This document shows positions 1 through 5,446 of a DNA stretch of 5,446 nucleotides, piece by piece. The notes beneath the pieces are model-generated. The model made no database searches and had not been told where the DNA came from. It saw only the letters and a list, made by a program, of their open reading frames with translations. Made by a program: the position numbers and the translations under genes. Position 1 is the first letter of the stretch. Each line of letters opens with the position of its first letter. The DNA comes from Devosia sp. Lineage in GTDB: Bacteria > Pseudomonadota > Alphaproteobacteria > Rhizobiales > Devosiaceae. Location of the stretch: contig JAQGKG010000399.1 in NCBI GenBank assembly GCA_028290245.1, forward strand, positions 1 through 5,446, in the 5' to 3' direction.

Positions 1-392
1 TGCCCGAGTTCACCGCGCTGGAGAATGTCTCGATGCCGCAACTCATCGCCGGCAAGTCGCAGGCTGAGGCGGACAAGCGCTCGATGGAATTGCTGGACCT
101 GCTCGGGGTTGGTCCGCGCGCCAGTCACCGGCCGGCCGAACTGTCCGGTGGCGAGCAGCAGCGTATTGCCATTGCCCGTGCGGCCGCAAATCATCCCAAG
201 GTGATCCTGGCCGACGAGCCGACCGGCAACCGCGATCCCGAGACCAGCGACATCGTGTTTGGCGCGCTTGCCAACCTGATCAAGAACGAGGGTGCTGCCG
301 CTCTTATCGCCACGCACAACCATGATTTGGCCCGGCGCGCCGACCGGATCGTGACGCTCAAGGGCGGCTTGGTGATCGATCACACTTTGTAA
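1..392 (+). CDS. lolD: LolD-type lipoprotein-release ABC transporter ATP-binding protein (3' part only)
   Basis: This is the C-terminal half of an ABC ATPase; the reading frame is open to the left edge (first whole codon at 3) and ends with TAA at 390-392. About 129 residues are visible, against roughly 230 for the family, so Walker A lies outside the window. The first residues, PEFTALENV, match the segment after the Q-loop typical of LolD. The ABC signature LSGGEQQR is at 141-164, Walker B VILADEP at 201-221, and the switch histidine of ATHNH at 315-317. LolD is known to power the LolCDE (or LolDF-type) complex, which extracts lipoproteins from the inner membrane for transfer to the outer membrane. 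The usual partner, a LolC/E permease, would be expected upstream. The D-loop reads TGNRDP where TGNLDP is usual. A MacB- or FtsE-like ATPase is the alternative, but the PEFTALENV and GEQQR pattern favours LolD. Confidence 0.87.
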   Translation, partial: PEFTALENVSMPQLIAGKSQAEADKRSMELLDLLGVGPRASHRPAELSGGEQQRIAIARAAANHPKVILADEPTGNRDPETSDIVFGALANLIKNEGAAALIATHNHDLARRADRIVTLKGGLVIDHTL

Positions 393-416
393 TCGAACCA
401 GACGAGCGCATAGTCG

Positions 417-437
417 GTTCTCCTGATCGAGGAGAAC
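417..437 (+). promoter_or_regulatory. Perfect 8-bp hairpin that encloses a Shine-Dalgarno sequence
   Basis: The arms GTTCTCCT (417-424) and AGGAGAAC (430-437) are perfect reverse complements around the 5-base loop GATCG. The right arm holds most of the GAGGAG Shine-Dalgarno (429-434) of the small reading frame starting at 443, so folding would pair the ribosome binding site with an anti-SD-like CTCCT. A weaker competing pairing is possible between GAACC (395-399) and GGTTC (416-420), which would free the right arm. No T-run follows on either strand, so this is not a canonical intrinsic terminator, although a role as a bidirectional 3'-end structure between convergent genes cannot be excluded. 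The pairing is seen in the sequence; regulation is inferred. Confidence 0.5.
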
Positions 438-442
438 GGCAA

Positions 443-517
443 ATGACTCTGCTGATGATCATCGGAACTATGGCTGTCGTGGCGCTACTGACCACCAAAG
501 GCAGCCGAACGCACTAA
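443..517 (+). CDS. Possible 24-residue single-pass membrane microprotein
   Basis: An ATG at 443 opens a 24-codon frame ending with TAA at 515-517. It is preceded by a strong Shine-Dalgarno, GAGGAG at 429-434, with 8 bases between it and the ATG. The peptide begins MTLLMIIGTMAVVALL, a continuous hydrophobic stretch long enough for one membrane helix, and ends in the polar, positively charged tail TTKGSRTH, which suggests the C-terminus stays in the cytoplasm if it inserts. It lies 50 bases downstream of the lolD stop on the same strand, so it could be cotranscribed. Its last codons overlap by 4 bases the stop codon of the HIT gene on the opposite strand. I do not recognise a family. The case rests on the ribosome binding site and the hydrophobic composition only; it could be a chance frame. 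Confidence 0.42.
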   Translation: MTLLMIIGTMAVVALLTTKGSRTH

Positions 518-930
518 AGCGTGGCGGCGATACTTTTGGCCAACGCCGCAAGTTCGGCGTCGTCTGCCTTGGGCCCACCGTGCCCGCCGACTTCCACGCC
601 TTCGTAGACTGGAATGATGTGGAAATGCAGGTGGAACACGGTCTGCCCGGCAGGAGCCTCGTTGAACTGGGCGAGACGGATGCCATCCGCACCGGTTGTC
701 TGTTTCACTGCCTTGGCGATCTTTTGAACCAGCGGCAAGACCGCCAACAGCGCAGCCGGGTCGGCATCAAGCAGGTTGCGCGAGGCGGCCTTGGGAATGA
801 CCAGGACATGCCCGCGTGACTGCGGGAAGATGTCCATCATGACCAGAGCGACCTCATCCTCATAGACCTTGTGGGCGGGAATTTCGCTGCGCAGGATCTT
901 GGCGAAGATGTTGGATGGATCGTAGCTCAT
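514..930 (-). CDS. HIT-family nucleotide-binding hydrolase
   Basis: This is a complete 138-residue protein, the usual size for bacterial Hint-type HIT proteins. Recognisable elements in order are the N-terminal NIFAKILRSEIPAHKVYEDE (residues 7-26), the core strand region SRGHVLVIPK (38-47), FNEAPAGQTVFHLHFHIIP (89-107), and a short charged C-terminal helix. The signature HLHFHII gives the triad H100, H102 and H104; by analogy with Hint1 the middle histidine, H102, would be the nucleophile. The family hydrolyses nucleoside phosphoramidates or aminoacyl-/acyl-adenylates in the cytoplasm; the physiological substrate is not shown by the sequence. The ATG is supported by GGAG at 937-940 on this strand, 6 bases upstream and immediately before the stop codon of the upstream gene, only 3 bases separating the two genes, so translational coupling is likely. 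It is the last gene of the leftward run. Confidence 0.93.
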   Translation of the reverse strand: MSYDPSNIFAKILRSEIPAHKVYEDEVALVMMDIFPQSRGHVLVIPKAASRNLLDADPAALLAVLPLVQKIAKAVKQTTGADGIRLAQFNEAPAGQTVFHLHFHIIPVYEGVEVGGHGGPKADDAELAALAKSIAATL

Positions 931-933
931 GGC

Positions 934-2058
934 TCACTCCGCCGGTTGGGAAACGTCAGCTTCGGCCTTTTGGAAGAATCGGAAGCGGAAATAATTGATC
1001 ACAGCTAGACCCGTGAAGGTTACCGGCACGTAGCGGAATCCACGACGGATGAAGAACAGTGCGATAGTTACAGCGGTCGTGGCACTCATCGCGCCCTTGC
1101 CCATGGATGACGTGAAGGATGAGGGTACGATGTGTCGGTAGATCAGCGCATCAGAGCGGTAATAGTCGCGAGCGCGCAGCGCAAAGGCACGCTTGGATAT
1201 GGCGTATTCGCGGTACTCATCCATACCCATGTCGCCGTGCAGTTCAATCTCAGAGCCTAGCCCCCAAACTTCCGGTGGCGCCAATCGTGACTTGCCGACC
1301 TCGATAAAGAGGTCCGTTAGGCCGCTGGGAGTAACATTGTTGGCGTCCCAGCTACTGGCGCCTTTTGCTCCGTGGGACAGGATCAGCACGTCGGCGCGTG
1401 CAAGTTTTTGACGCATTGCTTCGTAGTCGCCAACCTTGAAATCCACGCCGGACTTGGCGGTCTCGACGATCCCGCCTAGCTCGGTGAGTTTTTCCACCAT
1501 GGCCGAACCAAACGCGCCGCTGGCGCCGGTCACCAGAAACCGCCGGCCTTCGATCTGGCAAGTGGTGCCGAAAATCAGGTCGAAGATGTTGGCGAAGGAC
1601 GAGAAGAAGTTGTGCGGATAGACGTGGTGCATGGCGTGGTAATTGTTGTCGACCCAGAGCAGTCCTTGCTGTCCGCCTACACGGTCCATCGACATGTGGT
1701 TATAGTCGAGACCCTCTTCGCGAAGCGTCATCGCCAGCATGACGGTCCGAACGACGGAGACCGCAGCGATGACCGGCCATGGAAAAATAGCGAGGAAAAT
1801 CAGCGTTCCAGCCATCGAGGCCAGAAATTCCGGCAGGATGTGAAACCAGACGTTTGCCCGCGCATAGGCTGGGTTGATCTGCATATCGACGCCGAGAAAC
1901 TTATGGTGCACCCAGTGCCACGACGAGAGGCGGCGCAGTAGCGGAATGGATGAGTTTTCCCACTGATGCAGCGTCCAGTGCAATGCGTCGAACAGGGCTG
2001 TCGAGGCCACAAAGACGAGGGCGGCCTGCAGCAGGAAGATGACAATGTCCCAGATCAT
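934..2058 (-). CDS. Fused fatty-acid hydroxylase/sterol desaturase-like and short-chain dehydrogenase membrane protein
   Basis: This 374-residue protein has two enzyme domains. Residues 1-165 resemble the fatty acid hydroxylase superfamily: a membrane segment at about 3-25, a hydrophobic region at about 77-110, and the di-iron histidine clusters HWTLH (H27, H31), HWVHH (H48, H51, H52) and HAMHH (H141, H144, H145), with H73, H121 and H149 as further candidates. Residues 171-320 are an SDR domain with the nucleotide motif TGASGAFG (177-184), S269 in GLGSE, and Y285-K289 in YAISK, a complete Ser-Tyr-Lys set. Two hydrophobic stretches follow at about 323-337 and 343-357. The layout matches proteins annotated as bifunctional sterol desaturase/short chain dehydrogenase, best known to me from cyanobacteria; the glucolipid epimerase MgdE is, from memory, of this type. 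The substrate here is unknown; a membrane lipid or glycolipid is my inference. An in-frame TAA four codons upstream fixes the ATG as the first start, but no clear Shine-Dalgarno precedes it. Confidence 0.85.
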   Translation of the reverse strand: MIWDIVIFLLQAALVFVASTALFDALHWTLHQWENSSIPLLRRLSSWHWVHHKFLGVDMQINPAYARANVWFHILPEFLASMAGTLIFLAIFPWPVIAAVSVVRTVMLAMTLREEGLDYNHMSMDRVGGQQGLLWVDNNYHAMHHVYPHNFFSSFANIFDLIFGTTCQIEGRRFLVTGASGAFGSAMVEKLTELGGIVETAKSGVDFKVGDYEAMRQKLARADVLILSHGAKGASSWDANNVTPSGLTDLFIEVGKSRLAPPEVWGLGSEIELHGDMGMDEYREYAISKRAFALRARDYYRSDALIYRHIVPSSFTSSMGKGAMSATTAVTIALFFIRRGFRYVPVTFTGLAVINYFRFRFFQKAEADVSQPAE

Positions 2059-2112
2059 GAAATGTACTTAGCTGCGTTCCGCGGCGGGCGAAAGTGGTCA
2101 TCGTGACGTGCT

Positions 2113-3324
2113 TTAGCGGTCAGTGCGCTCACCCTTGCGGAATGGGGTATATTGCTCGAGCACTTCCTGGCTGTGCTCCACCGAGCGGCGTTCGCGCTCC
2201 AGATAGTCGGCAACGGCCTCGCGCAGGCCGGGATGGGCCAGCCAATGCACCGAATAGGTGGTGGCGGGGGCATAGCCGCGCGCCAGTTTGTGTTCGCCCT
2301 GGGCGCCAGCCTCCACCACGGCCAGCTTGTGCTCGATGGCGTAGTCGATAGCCTGATAGTAGCAGAGCTCGAAATGCAGGAACGGCACGTCGCGGGTGCA
2401 GCCCCAATTGCGACCGAAGATGCGGTCCTTACCGACGAAATTGATGGCGCCGGCAATGGGGGTTGGGCCGTCGTAGGCCAGCATCAGTACGATACGGTCC
2501 GCCATCGATTCGTTGAGCAGCGAGAAGAACTTGCGATTAAGATAGGGGCGGCCCCATTTGCGGGCGCCGGTATCCTCGTAGAAATCGTAGAACGCGTCCC
2601 AGTGTTCTTCGCGCAGGTCGGCGCCGGTGAGCCACTTAATCGTCAGGCCGTCGACCAGCGCGTCACGCCGTTCGCGCTTTATGGTCTTGCGCTTGCGCGA
2701 GGACAGCGTGTCGAGGAATTCTTCGAAGCTGGCATAGCCCTCGTTATGCCAGTGAAACTGGGTGTCGACCCGCTTCAGCCAGCCATCGCCACTAATGGCA
2801 TCTGCTTCCGCCTCGGGCACGAAAGTCGCATGTACTGATGACGCGTCGCGCTGGATGGCGAGTTGCTGGGCGGTAGAGAGCAATGCGGCGGTGATTGCCG
2901 CGTCGCCGGAGGGCACCAGCAGCTTGGGAGCGGTCGCAGGGGTGAATGGCACCGAGCATTGCAGCTTGGGATAATAGCTGCCGCCCGCGCGTTCCAGCGC
3001 GTCGGCCCAGCCGTGATCGAACACATATTCGCCCATGGAATGCGACTTGAGGAATAGCGGCATCAGGCCCAATGGCTGCTCATCCTCATCACTGAGCAAA
3101 ATGTGCTGCGGCTGCCAGCCGGTCTTGGGAGTGGCGCAGCCCGACTTCTCAAGCGCCAGGAAAAAGGCGTGGTCGAGGAACGGGTTATCCGTCACCCCTG
3201 ACGTTGACGGGACAAGGCTGTTCCAGACGTCAGCGGGAATGCTGGCCGTGCTGGAATAGATGGTGGCGCGCAATGTGGGCTGATCGGCCAAGGGACGTCC
3301 GAGCGGAGAGGAAGCGTCCCCCAA
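2113..3324 (-). CDS. FemAB-like/GNAT-fold N-acyltransferase (DUF482, COG3146 type)
   Basis: This 403-residue protein has the conserved blocks of the DUF482/COG3146 predicted N-acyltransferases, often annotated as peptidogalycan biosynthesis/recognition proteins: DNPFLDHAFFLALEKSG (46-62), EYVFDHGWADALERAGG (99-115), the basic SSRKRKTIKRER (208-219), GRNWGC (304-309), PFLHFELCYYQAIDYAI (314-330) and EAGAQGEHKLARGY (338-351). The fold is related to the FemAB peptidyltransferases, which use aminoacyl-tRNA, but substrate and product are not established for this family as far as I know. No signal peptide or membrane helix is visible, so it is probably cytoplasmic. The frame has an in-frame TGA six codons before TTG at 3324-3322, and no ATG occurs before residue 89, so a non-ATG start is required; TTG codons at residues 12 and 18 are alternatives, and family homology starts near residue 20. 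None has a strong Shine-Dalgarno. The neighbours are a broken GDPD gene 42 bases upstream and the desaturase/SDR gene 54 bases downstream. Confidence 0.88.
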   Translation of the reverse strand: MGDASSPLGRPLADQPTLRATIYSSTASIPADVWNSLVPSTSGVTDNPFLDHAFFLALEKSGCATPKTGWQPQHILLSDEDEQPLGLMPLFLKSHSMGEYVFDHGWADALERAGGSYYPKLQCSVPFTPATAPKLLVPSGDAAITAALLSTAQQLAIQRDASSVHATFVPEAEADAISGDGWLKRVDTQFHWHNEGYASFEEFLDTLSSRKRKTIKRERRDALVDGLTIKWLTGADLREEHWDAFYDFYEDTGARKWGRPYLNRKFFSLLNESMADRIVLMLAYDGPTPIAGAINFVGKDRIFGRNWGCTRDVPFLHFELCYYQAIDYAIEHKLAVVEAGAQGEHKLARGYAPATTYSVHWLAHPGLREAVADYLERERRSVEHSQEVLEQYTPFRKGERTDR

Positions 3325-3337
3325 GATAGGACGCTTC
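3311..3337 (-). repeat. 9-bp perfect inverted repeat around the presumed TTG start
   Basis: GAAGCGTCC (3311-3319) and GGACGCTTC (3329-3337) are perfect reverse complements with a 9-base spacer. Read on the - strand the spacer is TATCTTGGG, so the presumed TTG start of the acyltransferase (3324-3322) would sit in the loop and codons 2-5 would form much of the 3' arm. No T-run follows, so it is a poor intrinsic terminator. It may be an mRNA hairpin controlling initiation, a protein operator, or a hint that the true start is farther downstream and this is untranslated leader. Confidence 0.5.
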
Positions 3338-3366
3338 GCTCAGCAATGTAAGGTTATCCGCGCCAA

Positions 3367-4128
3367 TCACGCAGATTTGGCGGGAGCAAAACCTTCGAAC
3401 ACGATCTGATCAACGAATGGCGCGGCGGCATCGGCTTCCGGCTGCGAGCGGATGGTCCATGCCGTCACCGGCTTGCCCAGGGCGCGCCAGAAAGTGATGG
3501 CGGGGAGCTGCAAAGCCTTGTCGTGGCATGAGATGAAATCGAACTGCGTCTCGTGCCAGTGGAGCAGGTGACGGAGCGTGTAGCGCTGCTGCTCGGTGAG
3601 ATGGGTATCCCAGTCCTTGTTTTCGTAGTCATAGGTGATGATGCCGCGCGGGCCGGTAAAACCGAACTGGCGGATGGCCGTGAGCAAATTGGGATCGAAC
3701 GATTCGATCGTCACCGGGCCTTCGTAGGCCTTGAGTAGTTCGGCAACCGAGCGCGCCAGCAGTTGAGTGCCATGGGCATCGCGCAGATGCTAGAGCTCGA
3801 TCTGCAGCAGCGTGCGGCCAGCAATTTGGGCCAGGAAATCGGCGAACTTCTGTGGGCAATCGCCGGCAGCGCTATCGAGCAGGGGCGTCGTCGTGATTTC
3901 GCCAGATGTCACGTCCGCAACGGCGCCGTCCTTGTCCAGCAAGCGTTTCATGTCGTCGTCATGGAACACCACGGGCACGCCGTCCGACGTTATCTGCACG
4001 TCGCATTCGATGGCAAAGCCGCCCGCGATCGCCGCCTCGAAGGCGCTGGCGCTGTTTTCGATCACGCCGTTGGCGCGGTCATGCAGGCCACGATGGGCGA
4101 TCGGAGCGGGAAAAAGAGCGTCGGTCAT
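3367..4128 (-). pseudogene. Glycerophosphodiester phosphodiesterase interrupted by an in-frame amber codon
   Basis: The frame starts with ATG at 4128, preceded by GAGG 8 bases upstream, and ends with TGA at 3367-3369, giving 253 codons, the usual length for UgpQ-like GDPDs. A TAG at 3792-3790 is codon 113; both halves are in the same frame, with no insertion or deletion. The first part carries the family's catalytic and metal-binding residues: H12-R13 in AHRG, E24-N25, E41 and D43 in ECDVQ, H56-D57 in FHDDD, and E111 in QIEL. The second part keeps ESFDP, GKPVTAWTIRS and DQIVFEGF. The family hydrolyses glycerophosphodiesters to glycerol 3-phosphate and an alcohol. The amber falls where the E-x-K motif normally has its lysine, so an AAG to TAG change is the simplest explanation. 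Unless TAG is read through or is a sequencing error, the product is truncated to 112 residues and should be inactive. Confidence 0.85.
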
Positions 4129-4199
4129 GCTGGCCTCGTCGTGTTGAGACGCCTCATTGGCAGCGTTGTGTGACGATCGTGTTGCAGCGACGGTCTAGC

Positions 4200-4658
4200 T
4201 TAGACTTCCACCACGGCTTCGATTTCCACGGCAGCGCCGAAGGGCAGGGAGGCCACGCCGAAGGCTGCGCGAGCATGCTTGCCCTTGTCGCCAAGCACGC
4301 CGACCAGCAGGTTTGAGCAGCCATTGGCTACCAGGTGCTGCTCGGTGAACTCGGGCGTCGAGGCGACGAGAACCGTTACCTTGAGGATACGCTTGATCTC
4401 ATCGAGCGGGACGCCGCCCATGTGGACGATCTGCGACAGGACATTGAGCGCTGCCAATTCGGCAGCGTTGCCGCCCTGTACGACGTTCATATTGTCGCCG
4501 AGACGGCCGGTCACAACGCCATTGCCATCGGCTGAAATCTGGCCGGACACGTAGAGGATATTGCCGGTCCGGGTTACCGGCACATAGCTGGCCACGGGCG
4601 CCTTGGGCGCGGGCAGTTCGTAGCCATATTCACGGAGCTTTTCGATCGGGCTGGTCAT
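4200..4658 (-). CDS. RidA family protein (YjgF/YER057c/UK114)
   Basis: This is a complete 152-residue protein of the longer RidA-type subfamily. The N-terminal extension (1-23) precedes the core: LYVSGQISADGNG (35-47), the helix with GGNAAELAALNVLSQI (62-77), the strand IKRILKVTVLVASTPEF (88-104), and the C-terminal HARAAFGVASLPFGAAVEIE (128-147). R130 lies where RidA enzymes have the arginine that contacts the substrate carboxylate, and E145 aligns with the late acidic residue, so imine/enamine deaminase activity is plausible, the role being removal of reactive 2-aminoacrylate-type intermediates. Some family members with this arginine do other chemistry, so the substrate is inferred. The ATG overlaps the dinB stop as ATGA, and GAAGG lies about 10 bases upstream, within the dinB coding sequence, so translational coupling with dinB is likely. 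A 71-base gap separates it from the GDPD gene downstream. Confidence 0.92.
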   Translation of the reverse strand: MTSPIEKLREYGYELPAPKAPVASYVPVTRTGNILYVSGQISADGNGVVTGRLGDNMNVVQGGNAAELAALNVLSQIVHMGGVPLDEIKRILKVTVLVASTPEFTEQHLVANGCSNLLVGVLGDKGKHARAAFGVASLPFGAAVEIEAVVEV

Positions 4659-5446
4659 CTGGTCTTGCCTTCGTTCTGGTCGTCAGGTTCTGCCGGCAAG
4701 GGTGCCGGCTTTTGTCTGTATAGTTTACCGCGCACCACGGCCTCGCGGCCAAAACGGGTGCGGACCCTGTCCATGGCCCGTTCCGCGGCGGCTTTGCGCG
4801 CAATGGCCGGCTCCATCAGGTCGGCCGGATCGCTGCCACCGGCGGTATCGATACCCGAAACACCGATTCCAATCAGCCGGAAAGCGGTGCCATCGATTTC
4901 TCGCTCGAGCAGCGACAGGCCGGTCTCATAGATCACATTGGCGAGCTGCGTGGGGATCATCAAATGCCGGGCGCGCGTACGCAAGCGGAAACCGGCTGAT
5001 TTGAGTTTGAGCGTCACCGTGTCACCGACGACATTCTTGGCCTTGAGCCGTTCGGACAGGCGCTCGGTGACCTGGAGCAATTGGGTCGAGAGTTCTTCCA
5101 GGCTGCTGATATCGGTGTTGAAGGTGGTTTCCGACGAGATGGTCTTCATCTCGGCATCGATGGAAATACGGCGGCTGTCCTCGCCACGGGCGAGACGCGC
5201 CAGGCGTGCGCCGGTTTCGCCATAGCGGCGCATCAAGTTTTCTGGTGGCTCGGCCTGGAGCTGGCCGATGGTGACGAGCCCGTCTTTGCGCAGGGTCTCG
5301 GCAAACACTTTGCCGACGCCGTAGATCAGGCTGATTGGTTTGGGTGCGAGGAAAGCAATGGTTTCGGCGGCGCCGATGACCGCGAAGCCTCGTGGCTTGT
5401 CTAGGTCGGAGGCGGTCTTGGCGAGGAACTTGTTGTGGCTGAGGCC
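4655..5446 (-). CDS. dinB: DNA polymerase IV, Y-family (C-terminal part; 5' end outside the window)
   Basis: The frame is open from the right edge to TGA at 4657-4655, giving 263 visible residues. A short frame could be started at GTG 5308, but homology clearly continues upstream: the first residues, GLSHNKFLAK (5446-5417), followed by ASDLDKPRGF and LAPKPISLIYGVGK, are the end of the palm and the start of the helix-hairpin-helix thumb of DinB. The little-finger domain begins near KTISSETTF (about 5146) and runs to about 4770. DinB is an error-prone, lesion-bypass polymerase acting with the sliding clamp, and is often SOS-regulated; its promoter is not in view. The catalytic aspartates of the palm are upstream and cannot be checked. 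The C-terminal tail is proline-rich and charged, ending NEGKTR, and I see no clear QLxLF clamp-binding motif at the very end. The stop overlaps the RidA start by 4 bases. Confidence 0.93.
   Translation of the reverse strand, partial: GLSHNKFLAKTASDLDKPRGFAVIGAAETIAFLAPKPISLIYGVGKVFAETLRKDGLVTIGQLQAEPPENLMRRYGETGARLARLARGEDSRRISIDAEMKTISSETTFNTDISSLEELSTQLLQVTERLSERLKAKNVVGDTVTLKLKSAGFRLRTRARHLMIPTQLANVIYETGLSLLEREIDGTAFRLIGIGVSGIDTAGGSDPADLMEPAIARKAAAERAMDRVRTRFGREAVVRGKLYRQKPAPLPAEPDDQNEGKTR

Noticed and set aside
417..437. Canonical intrinsic terminator between the convergent lolD and HIT genes
   Set aside because: The stem is good, but no T-run follows on either strand and the stem is not GC-rich.
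580..819. + strand frame opposite the HIT gene
   Set aside because: Antisense shadow of a gene with an intact HIT signature; no ribosome binding site or recognisable motif.
1016..1034. TTACCGGCAC followed by G/A and TAGC, found here and again near 4575
   Set aside because: Both encode Tyr-Val-Pro-Val-Thr in unrelated proteins on the - strand; a short coincidental match, not a repeat family.
2152..2838. Long + strand open frame (228 codons) opposite the acyltransferase gene
   Set aside because: It lies antisense to a gene with clear family motifs; in GC-rich DNA such mirror frames are common, and its translation shows no recognisable motif.
3790..3792. Pyrrolysine insertion at the TAG
   Set aside because: Nothing in the window indicates Pyl machinery and GDPDs are not known Pyl proteins; a point mutation or sequencing error is simpler. 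Kept only as a check within the finding.
3629..3859. - strand frame spanning the amber site of the GDPD gene, first read as evidence of a frameshift
   Set aside because: The two GDPD halves are in the same frame (offset divisible by 3) and family homology continues straight across the TAG; this other frame has no GDPD residues.
4129..4199. Possible promoter or structured leader between the RidA and GDPD genes
   Set aside because: Only short repeated CAACACGA-like words and no convincing -35/-10 pair or stem could be supported by eye.

Overview
The window looks like chromosomal DNA of an alphaproteobacterium in the Hyphomicrobiales, most like Devosia or a relative. This is inferred from the high GC content, the LolD type, the DUF482/COG3146 acyltransferase, and the clustering of HIT, acyltransferase, GDPD and RidA genes that I recall from this order. 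No database search was possible, so the taxon is an inference.

Layout. On the + strand, 1-392 holds the 3' end of an ABC ATPase gene of the LolD type (lipoprotein release from the inner membrane). It is followed by a perfect 8-bp hairpin (417-437) that contains the Shine-Dalgarno sequence of a possible 24-residue membrane microprotein (443-517). Everything else is on the - strand and runs right to left, in one direction with short gaps. In order of transcription these are: the 3' part of dinB (DNA polymerase IV, 5446-4655); a RidA-family protein (4658-4200) overlapping dinB by 4 bases; a glycerophosphodiester phosphodiesterase gene (4128-3367) broken by one in-frame amber codon; a FemAB-like/GNAT N-acyltransferase (3324-2113) that appears to start at TTG inside a hairpin loop; a fused fatty-acid-hydroxylase/short-chain-dehydrogenase membrane protein (2058-934); and a HIT-family nucleotide hydrolase (930-514) that meets the + strand microprotein tail to tail.

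How the genes may work together. Most are housekeeping or metabolite-repair functions: RidA removes reactive enamines/imines, HIT proteins hydrolyse nucleoside phosphoramidates and adenylates, and GDPD recycles glycerol phosphate from deacylated phospholipids. The desaturase/SDR fusion suggests modification of a membrane lipid or glycolipid. No mobile element, CRISPR array, tRNA or rRNA gene was seen, and no gap between genes exceeds 75 bases.

The points most worth a second look are the amber codon exactly where the GDPD family has its conserved lysine, the two-domain lipid enzyme of lower GC sitting inside an otherwise conserved block, and two hairpins that each cover a translation start.
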